From: Novosphingobium sp.
GTDB lineage: Bacteria > Pseudomonadota > Alphaproteobacteria > Sphingomonadales > Sphingomonadaceae
DNA length: 64,000 nucleotides
Reading direction: 5' to 3'
Assembly: GCA_017744735.1 (NCBI GenBank)
Contig: JAGIAR010000003.1
Location: 62,001-126,000, forward strand
Position 1 is the stretch's first letter. Each line of letters opens with the position of its first letter. Positions 58,412 to 64,000 of this stretch are shown here, piece after piece. The notes beneath the pieces are model-generated. The model was given only the letters and a program-made list of their open reading frames with translations. It searched no databases and had not been told where the DNA came from. Position numbers and translations under genes: made by a program.

Positions 58412-60700
58412 ATGAGGAAGGCATTCGCGCGGATCGGCTTTGCCGTGCTGGCCGTGCTGCTGATCGCCTTCATCGCCTTGCGGACCTGGGAGCCCTTTGC
58501 CGCCACCCGCGGCGCGCCGCCGCCCGCGCGGCACTATGCGGCCGAGATCGTTCGCGACGCATACGGCGTGCCGCATATCCACGGACACCGCGACGTCGAT
58601 GTCGCCTTCGGCATCGCGATGGCCCACGCGGAGGACGATTTCTCCACCCTGCAAGACGTGGTGGCGATGACCCGCGGCCGCTATGGCGCGATCGCCGGGC
58701 AGGACGGCGCGGCGGTCGATTTCGCCTATCACCTGCTCGACGCGCGCGGGACCGCCGAGCGCCACTATGCCGAATTGCCGGCGGATGTGCGCGCGCTGGT
58801 CGAAGCCTATGCGACCGGGCTCAACACCTATGCCCGGCGCCATCCCGGCGAGGTCAAGCTCGACCGGCTGTTCCCGGTCGACGGCGTCGACATCGCCACC
58901 GGCTTCGCCTTGCGCCAGCCGTTCTTCTTCGGCCTCGACAAGACGCTGGGCGCCCTGGCCAAGGGCGAGCCGGCCCCGGTCGATTTCGGTCCGGTGTTCG
59001 ACAAGACCGCGCCGGGCAATCCGCCGGCGGACAGGGATCTTGTCCTCCCCTCCCCGACGGGGAGGGGATCGAGGGGAGGGGGAGCGGGGCCGCAAGGCCT
59101 CGCGTCCATCGCCGGCGCCGTACACCCCCACCCTACCCTCCCCCTCAAGGGGGAGGAAAATCCCTCTGGCGACGACAACGGCTCCAACGCCTTCGCGATC
59201 GCCCCGGCCAAATCGGGCGACGGCACCACCCGGCTCGTCTCCAACGCGCATCAGCCATGGCGCGGCCCGGTCGCGTGGTACGAACTCGAGGTCGAGAGCG
59301 ACGAGGGCTGGCACTATGCCGGGGCGACCTTCCCCGGCGCGCCCTTCCCGCTGCTCGGCCACAACGAGAGCCTCGGCTGGACCAACACGGTCAACCGGCC
59401 CGACCTGGTCGACGTCTACAGGCTGGTGCTCGACGAGAGCGGCACGAAGTACCGGCTCGACGGCAAGTGGCTGCCGCTGGTGCGCGAGGACGTGGTGCTG
59501 CCGGTCAAATTCGGCCCGGTGATCCTGCCGATCCGCCGCAGCGTGTGGCGCAGCGCGCACGGGCCGGTGATCGTGAACGCCAACGGCGCCTTCGCGATCC
59601 GTTACGGCGGAATGGACCGGATCGACCAGCTCACCGAATATTACCGGCTGAACAAGGCGCGCGATTACGCCGAATGGCGCGCCGCGCTGAGCCGGCAGGC
59701 GATCCCTTCGACCAATTTCGTCTATGCCGATGCGGCGGGCAACATCGCCTATCAGTACAATGCCGCGATCCCCGAGCGTCCGCCCGGCCACGACTGGCGC
59801 CGGGTTCTGCCGGGCGATCGCTCGGACCTGATCTGGCACAGCCTGGTGCCGTTCGAGCGCATCCCGCACTATTTCGATCCGGCGTCGGGCTATCTCTACA
59901 ATTCGAACAATTCGCCGTTCCACGCCTCTGGCCCGAGCGACCTGGCGCCGGCGAGCGTGCCGCCCGAATGGGGGGTCGAGCTGACCATGACCAACCGCGC
60001 GCGGCGGGCGCAGAAGCTGTTCGCCGAGCCGGGCCCGATCGGCCTGAGGCGGCTTGAAGCGATCAAGTACGACCTCGGCTGGGAGCGCGCGGGCTATGTC
60101 GCGCGGCTGCTCGACGGGATCGCGAAGCTCGACCTGCGCGGCGATCCGGAACTGGCGAAAGCCCAGGCACTGCTCGGCCGGTGGGATTTCACGTCCGACG
60201 GCAAGGGCGCGGCCGATGCGCTGGCACTGCTGGTGCTGCACGACGCGACCAGCGCCGATTACAACAACCGCCCCGATCCGGATCCGAAGACCGAGCTGAG
60301 GCAGGCGGCGGACCACCTGACGCATTATTTCCACCGGCTCGATCCGCCGATGGGCGAGGTGCTGCGGCTGCGGCAGGGACCGGGAAAATACGCGGTCGAC
60401 CTGCCCTATTTCGGCGGCAGCGACACGCTGCGTGCCGCGTCCAACTGGGACGTCGCCGCCGACGGCCGCCTGTCGGTCAAGCACGGCGACAGCTTCGTGA
60501 TGTTCATGGAATGGGACAAGGACGGCAAGGTCCATTCTACCTCCGCCATGCCCTTCGGCAGCGCGACCACCCGCCCCGGCAGCCCGCACTATACCGACCA
60601 GTCGCGCCTGTTCGTGGCGATGCGGCGCAAGCCGGTGCATTTCGAACGCGCCGATGTGCTGCGGAATGCCGTTCGTCGATATGATGTGACGAGCGACTGA
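58412..60700 (+). CDS. Penicillin-acylase-family amidase (Ntn hydrolase) with in-frame repeat insert
   Basis: A 762-aa precursor of the penicillin acylase/AHL-acylase/aculeacin-acylase family, exported and self-cleaved into alpha and beta chains. The N-terminus MRKAFARIGFAVLAVLLIAF is a signal or anchor. YAAEIVRDAYGVPHIHGH is the family N-terminal motif. The new N-terminal nucleophile is Ser258 in DDNGSNAFAIAP. The beta-chain shows SNAHQPWRGPVAWYE, LGHNESLGWTNTVNRPD, RYGGMDRIDQLTEYYRLN. Between PPADRD and GDDNGSN is an about 42-residue low-complexity stretch from a palindromic insert (59041-59165). Substrate could be an acyl-homoserine lactone or another amide. Confidence 0.92.
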   Translation: MRKAFARIGFAVLAVLLIAFIALRTWEPFAATRGAPPPARHYAAEIVRDAYGVPHIHGHRDVDVAFGIAMAHAEDDFSTLQDVVAMTRGRYGAIAGQDGAAVDFAYHLLDARGTAERHYAELPADVRALVEAYATGLNTYARRHPGEVKLDRLFPVDGVDIATGFALRQPFFFGLDKTLGALAKGEPAPVDFGPVFDKTAPGNPPADRDLVLPSPTGRGSRGGGAGPQGLASIAGAVHPHPTLPLKGEENPSGDDNGSNAFAIAPAKSGDGTTRLVSNAHQPWRGPVAWYELEVESDEGWHYAGATFPGAPFPLLGHNESLGWTNTVNRPDLVDVYRLVLDESGTKYRLDGKWLPLVREDVVLPVKFGPVILPIRRSVWRSAHGPVIVNANGAFAIRYGGMDRIDQLTEYYRLNKARDYAEWRAALSRQAIPSTNFVYADAAGNIAYQYNAAIPERPPGHDWRRVLPGDRSDLIWHSLVPFERIPHYFDPASGYLYNSNNSPFHASGPSDLAPASVPPEWGVELTMTNRARRAQKLFAEPGPIGLRRLEAIKYDLGWERAGYVARLLDGIAKLDLRGDPELAKAQALLGRWDFTSDGKGAADALALLVLHDATSADYNNRPDPDPKTELRQAADHLTHYFHRLDPPMGEVLRLRQGPGKYAVDLPYFGGSDTLRAASNWDVAADGRLSVKHGDSFVMFMEWDKDGKVHSTSAMPFGSATTRPGSPHYTDQSRLFVAMRRKPVHFERADVLRNAVRRYDVTSD
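59041..59165. repeat. Palindromic repeat element inserted in frame in the acylase gene
   Basis: Two perfect hairpins lie inside the coding region: CCCCTCCCC-GAC-GGGGAGGGG (59047-59067) and CCTCCCCCT-CA-AGGGGGAGG (59137-59156). The translation (LPSPTGRGSRGGG ... HPTLPLKGEE) is low-complexity and unlike the rest of the family. The reading frame is kept, and the insert ends about 6 codons before the autoprocessing serine. The motif type, CTCCCCCTCAAGGGGGAGG, is a common intergenic repeat in alphaproteobacteria from general knowledge. Confidence 0.75.
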
Positions 60701-60726
60701 CGAGGCGTTAGGCCGAACGATAGCTT

Positions 60727-60743
60727 CGCAGGCTTCGCCTGCG
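60727..60743. repeat. Perfect 7-bp hairpin between acylase and M16 peptidase genes
   Basis: CGCAGGC-TTC-GCCTGCG in the 69-bp gap. There is no T-run, so it is not a classical terminator; it could be a small palindromic repeat or attenuate transcription. Confidence 0.6.
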
Positions 60744-60769
60744 GTACACGCCTGCTCAAGGGACTGACC

Positions 60770-63640
60770 ATGCGCCGCTTCTTCACCACCCTGCTCCTGT
60801 CCGGCGCGCTCGTCGCGACCACCCAGCCGGTCTTCGCCGAGACCTCCACCGCAGGCAGGCCCGCCCCGCTGGCCGATCTCGTCAAGACGGTCGACATTCC
60901 GTACCAGAGCTTCACCCTCCCCAACGGCCTGACCGTGCTGGTCCATACCGACCGCAAGGCCCCGGTGGTGGGCGTGACGCTCTATTACCGCGTGGGTTCG
61001 AAGAACGAGCCGGAGGGCCACACCGGCTTTGCGCACCTGTTCGAGCATCTGATGTTCGGCGGATCGGAAAACGTCGAGAATTTCGACATCCCGCTCGAAG
61101 GCGCGGGCTCGACCAGCACCAACGGCTCGACCTGGTACGACCGGACCAATTACGTCGAGACCGTGCCGACCGGCGCACTCGACCTGGCGCTGTTCATGGA
61201 AAGCGACCGCATGGGCCACCTGCTCGGCGCGGTGACCCAGGACAAGCTCGATAAGCAGCGGGGCGTGGTCCAGAACGAGAAGCGCCAGGGCGACAACGAG
61301 CCCTATGGGCTGGTCGATTATGCGATCAACGAGGGCCTGTTCCCGGTCGGCCACCCCTATCGCCATTCCACGATCGGCTCGATGGCCGATCTCGACGCCG
61401 CCAGCATCGCCGATGTGCGCAAGTGGTTCACCGATCACTATGCGCCCAACAACGTGGTGCTGAGCCTGAGCGGCGACATCGACGTCGCGACCGCGAAGGC
61501 CAAGGTCGCACGGTGGTTCGGCGACATTCCGCGCGGGCCCGAGATCGCCCCGGTGGCGGCCGTGCCGGTCACCCTCGCGGCCCCGGTCAGCCGCGAGATG
61601 GCCGACCAGGTGCCGGTGACAAGGATCATCAAGAGCTGGAGCGGCCCGTCGCTGACCGATCCCGACGCCGTGCCGCTGCAGATCGGCATGTATGTGCTGG
61701 GCGGGCTCGCCTCGAGCCGGCTCGACAATGCGCTGGTCAAGGGCGACGAGCTTGCGGTGAGCGTCACCGCCGGCGACCAGCAGCAGCAGCAGGTCAGCTT
61801 CCTGCAGGCGCAGATGGACGTAAAGCCCGGCGTGGACCGGGCGCTGGCCGAGAAACGGCTCGACGAGGTGATCGCCGAGCTGGTGAAGAACGGCCCGACC
61901 GCGGACGAATTGCAGCGCGCGGCGACCAGCGTGGTGTCGAGCCAGATCGGCGCGCTCGAACTGGTCGGCGGGTTCAACGGCAAGGGCGCCACGCTGGCCG
62001 AAGGGCTGATCTACGCGGGCGACGCCGACAATTACAAGAAAGAGCTCGAGCGGATGGCCGCGCTCAAGCCCGAGGAGGTCAAGGCCGCGCTGCAGCGCTG
62101 GCTGACCCGCCCGGCCTATACGCTGACGGTGGTTCCCGGCGAGCGGACCGAGGATGGCGCGAAGATGGGCGGCTGGGGCGACGAGGCGACCACCCCCGCC
62201 CGCGCGCCCGACGCCAAGGCCCCGCCCCCGCCGCTCGCGACCGGGCCCAAGCGCGACTATCCGCCGGTGGCCGAAGTCGGCAAGCTCACCTTCCCGGCGG
62301 TCGAGCACGCGACGCTCAAGAACGGCATCCCGGTCACCCTCGCGCGCCGCAGCGCGATCCCCAAGCTGTCGCTGCGGCTCGAATTCGACGCCGGCTATGC
62401 CGCCGACGGCGCGGCGAACGCCGGCACCCAGTCGCTGATGATGGACCTCCTCGAGGAAGGGACCAAGACCCGCAGCGCGATCCAGATCGCCGAGGAGCAG
62501 GAGCGGCTCGGCGCCTCGATCGGCACCGGCAGCGACATGGACACCAGCTCGGTATCGCTGACCGCGCTGACCGCCAACCTCGCCCCCTCGCTCGACCTGA
62601 TGGCCGACATCGTGCGCAACCCGGCGTTCAACGCGGCCGACGTCGCGCGGGTCAAGGGCCAGCGGCTGGCCGATATCGCGCAGGAAAAGGCCGATCCCTT
62701 CGGCCTTGCCAGCCGCGCGATGCGCCCGATCATCTACGGGCCGAACCACCCCTACGGCAATGTCGGCGGGCTCGGCGTCGAAAGCGTGGTCACCGCGCTG
62801 ACCCCCGATGCGCTGCGCGCCGAGCACGACCGCTGGCTGCGTCCCGACACCGCGCGGATCACCGTGGTCGGCGACATTTCGATGAAGGACCTGCTGCCGC
62901 AGCTCGAACAGACCTTCGGCACCTGGCCCGGCGTGCGCTCGGCCCGCCCGGTGAAGGATCTCACCGCCCCGCTCCCCGCGGGCCAGCAGCACCTGGTGGT
63001 GATCGACCGGCCGAACTCGCCGCAATCGGTACTGATCCTCGCGCATGCGCTGCCGATCGACGGTGCGACCAAGGGCACCGAGCCGCTCGATCTCGCGAAC
63101 CAGGTGCTCGGCGCCGGCTTCCTCTCGCGCCTCAACCTCGACGTGCGCGAGGACAAGGGCTGGAGCTACGGCGTCGGCAGCCAGGTCACCGCCTATGCCG
63201 GGCCCGAGACGATGCTGGTCTACACCCAGGTCCAGTCGGACCGGACCGGGGATTCGATCAAGCTGATCCTCGACGACATGAAGGCCTTCCCCTCGGCCAA
63301 GCCGGTCGACGACACCGAGTTCCAGCGGGTGACCGACGGCAACATCCGCGGGATGCCCAACCGCTACGAGACCAATGCGCAGGTGCTCGGCGCGCTGGTC
63401 TCCAACCAGCGGCTTGGCCGGCCCGACGATTACCAGGCGAAGCTGCCCGATCTCTACCGCGCGATCACCAAGCAGCAGATCGACACGGCGGCGGGCAAAT
63501 ATCTCGCGCCGGGCGATCTCGCGATCATTGTCGTGGGCGACCGCAAGGTGATAGACCAGCAGCTGGCCGGGCTGGACTTGCCCATTGAATATGTCGATAC
63601 TGACACTAATGTAAGCACCACCGCGGGCGGAGGGGACTGA
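60770..63640 (+). CDS. M16-family metallopeptidase (pitrilysin-like, double-domain)
   Basis: A 956-aa exported zinc peptidase. MRRFFTTLLLSGALVATTQP ... VFAE is a signal peptide. The N-terminal half has the inverted zinc motif HLFEH in GFAHLFEHLMFGGSENV, and EKRQGDNEP about 75 residues on supplies the third ligand. The C-terminal half (from about residue 500) is a second, inactive M16 domain (LKNGIPVTLARRSAIPKLSL, GYAADGAANAGTQSLMMDLL). This arrangement is usual for periplasmic M16 proteins. It is probably independent of the upstream acylase but on the same strand. Confidence 0.94.
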   Translation: MRRFFTTLLLSGALVATTQPVFAETSTAGRPAPLADLVKTVDIPYQSFTLPNGLTVLVHTDRKAPVVGVTLYYRVGSKNEPEGHTGFAHLFEHLMFGGSENVENFDIPLEGAGSTSTNGSTWYDRTNYVETVPTGALDLALFMESDRMGHLLGAVTQDKLDKQRGVVQNEKRQGDNEPYGLVDYAINEGLFPVGHPYRHSTIGSMADLDAASIADVRKWFTDHYAPNNVVLSLSGDIDVATAKAKVARWFGDIPRGPEIAPVAAVPVTLAAPVSREMADQVPVTRIIKSWSGPSLTDPDAVPLQIGMYVLGGLASSRLDNALVKGDELAVSVTAGDQQQQQVSFLQAQMDVKPGVDRALAEKRLDEVIAELVKNGPTADELQRAATSVVSSQIGALELVGGFNGKGATLAEGLIYAGDADNYKKELERMAALKPEEVKAALQRWLTRPAYTLTVVPGERTEDGAKMGGWGDEATTPARAPDAKAPPPPLATGPKRDYPPVAEVGKLTFPAVEHATLKNGIPVTLARRSAIPKLSLRLEFDAGYAADGAANAGTQSLMMDLLEEGTKTRSAIQIAEEQERLGASIGTGSDMDTSSVSLTALTANLAPSLDLMADIVRNPAFNAADVARVKGQRLADIAQEKADPFGLASRAMRPIIYGPNHPYGNVGGLGVESVVTALTPDALRAEHDRWLRPDTARITVVGDISMKDLLPQLEQTFGTWPGVRSARPVKDLTAPLPAGQQHLVVIDRPNSPQSVLILAHALPIDGATKGTEPLDLANQVLGAGFLSRLNLDVREDKGWSYGVGSQVTAYAGPETMLVYTQVQSDRTGDSIKLILDDMKAFPSAKPVDDTEFQRVTDGNIRGMPNRYETNAQVLGALVSNQRLGRPDDYQAKLPDLYRAITKQQIDTAAGKYLAPGDLAIIVVGDRKVIDQQLAGLDLPIEYVDTDTNVSTTAGGGD

Positions 63641-63672
63641 TCCCCTCGCCCACCAGCAGAGAGGACCCTCCA

Positions 63673-63978
63673 ATGGCAGTTGCCGGAAGTTACGACGCCC
63701 TGACCAAGACCCCGATGGGCGACCAGAACAGCGTGTTCACCGTGACCCCGTCGGCCGACGGCACCACCTTCACCGGCAGCAACGTCGGCCCGCTCGGCTC
63801 GCTCGAGATCGAGAACGGCAAGATCGACGGCAACACGCTGACCTGGACGATGCAGATGACCGTGCCCATGCCGCTGACCCTCAACGCCACCGCGACGATC
63901 GACGGCGACACGCTGACCGGCACCGTCAACGCCGGCGCCTTCGGCGACATGCCGATGACGGGGACGCGGAAGGCCTGA
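63673..63978 (+). CDS. Small beta-rich protein of unknown function
   Basis: A 101-aa protein beginning MAVAGSYDALTKTPMGDQNS, with AGAGAGGA at a good ribosome-binding distance. It is made of Thr/Gly-rich strands (TFTGSNVGPLGSLEIENGK, TLTWTMQMTVPMPLTLNATA) that look like a compact beta-sandwich. No signal peptide. I do not recognise a named domain. It lies 32 bp after the M16 gene and may be part of its transcript. The remaining 22 bases of the window show nothing. Confidence 0.8.
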   Translation: MAVAGSYDALTKTPMGDQNSVFTVTPSADGTTFTGSNVGPLGSLEIENGKIDGNTLTWTMQMTVPMPLTLNATATIDGDTLTGTVNAGAFGDMPMTGTRKA

Positions 63979-64000
63979 GCCACCGCGCGCGGACAAACGA

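Noticed and set aside
58355..63673. A 1772-codon open frame on the minus strand across the acylase and M16 genes
   Set aside because: It is antisense to two genes with intact catalytic motifs, is Arg/Gly/Ala/Val/Asp-rich as expected of the complementary frame in GC-rich DNA, and crosses their intergenic gap; long shadow frames are common at this GC content.

Overview
The window is 64 kb of high-GC chromosomal DNA from an alphaproteobacterium, most likely a sphingomonad (Sphingomonadales, Erythrobacteraceae/Sphingomonadaceae type). This is inferred from gene content and order: TonB-dependent receptors with an IVVTGSR-type N-terminus, a TPR-sulfotransferase next to such receptors, the argS-SPOR-nagZ-scpA-scpB-tatABC run, an ispH-thrB-rnhA run with the kinase-fold ThrB, type 2 ArgC, CtrA-like TTAACCAT sites and an alphaproteobacterial RpoH-type promoter. 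No sequence search was possible. I saw no rRNA, tRNA, CRISPR array, transposase or prophage; most of the window is core chromosome.

Layout. 0-10.9 kb: alkylbase glycosylase (cut by the window edge), a tandem pair of SDR oxidoreductases, secreted and small proteins, phhB, ccmAB, map, a DUF3298-like lipoprotein, an M17 aminopeptidase, an SH3 protein and argC. 11-13 kb: glnB-glnA behind a sigma54-like promoter. 13-18 kb: a GT4 glycosyltransferase, then two tandem OmpA-like proteins with runs of 30 and 28 consecutive prolines, then a frameshifted lysozyme. 18-23 kb: bpt, a threonine dehydratase, and a beta-hydroxyacid dehydrogenase/amidohydrolase pair. 23-30 kb: a minus-strand operon argS-SPOR-nagZ-scpA-scpB-tatA-tatB-tatC. 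30-36 kb: ispH-thrB-rnhA facing a minus-strand run hydrolase-FAD oxidase-YegP-like-PEBP lipoprotein; the last gene appears to start at CTG. 35.8-43.1 kb: a Tad/Flp pilus locus cpaA-B-C-D-E-tadB-tadC with no cpaF ATPase and no pilin gene. 43-46 kb: MarR, mtnP, TetR and SDR genes. 46-55.6 kb: two TonB-dependent receptors with closely matching upstream regions, followed by two sulfotransferases. 55.6-64 kb: clpB, a penicillin-acylase-type amidase carrying an in-frame palindromic insert, an M16 peptidase and a small beta-rich protein.

Most unusual signals. (1) An 18-bp dyad TGTTGY-N6-GCAACA lies upstream of both TonB receptor genes and exactly fills the -35/-10 spacer of the clpB heat-shock promoter, suggesting one regulator for all three. 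(2) Two TonB receptors, a sulfotransferase and a TPR-sulfotransferase form a candidate surface uptake/modification module. (3) A palindromic repeat has been inserted in frame just before the self-cleavage serine of the acylase. (4) The PEBP lipoprotein appears to start at CTG, translationally coupled to the gene before it. (5) The Tad locus lacks its motor ATPase where it is normally found.
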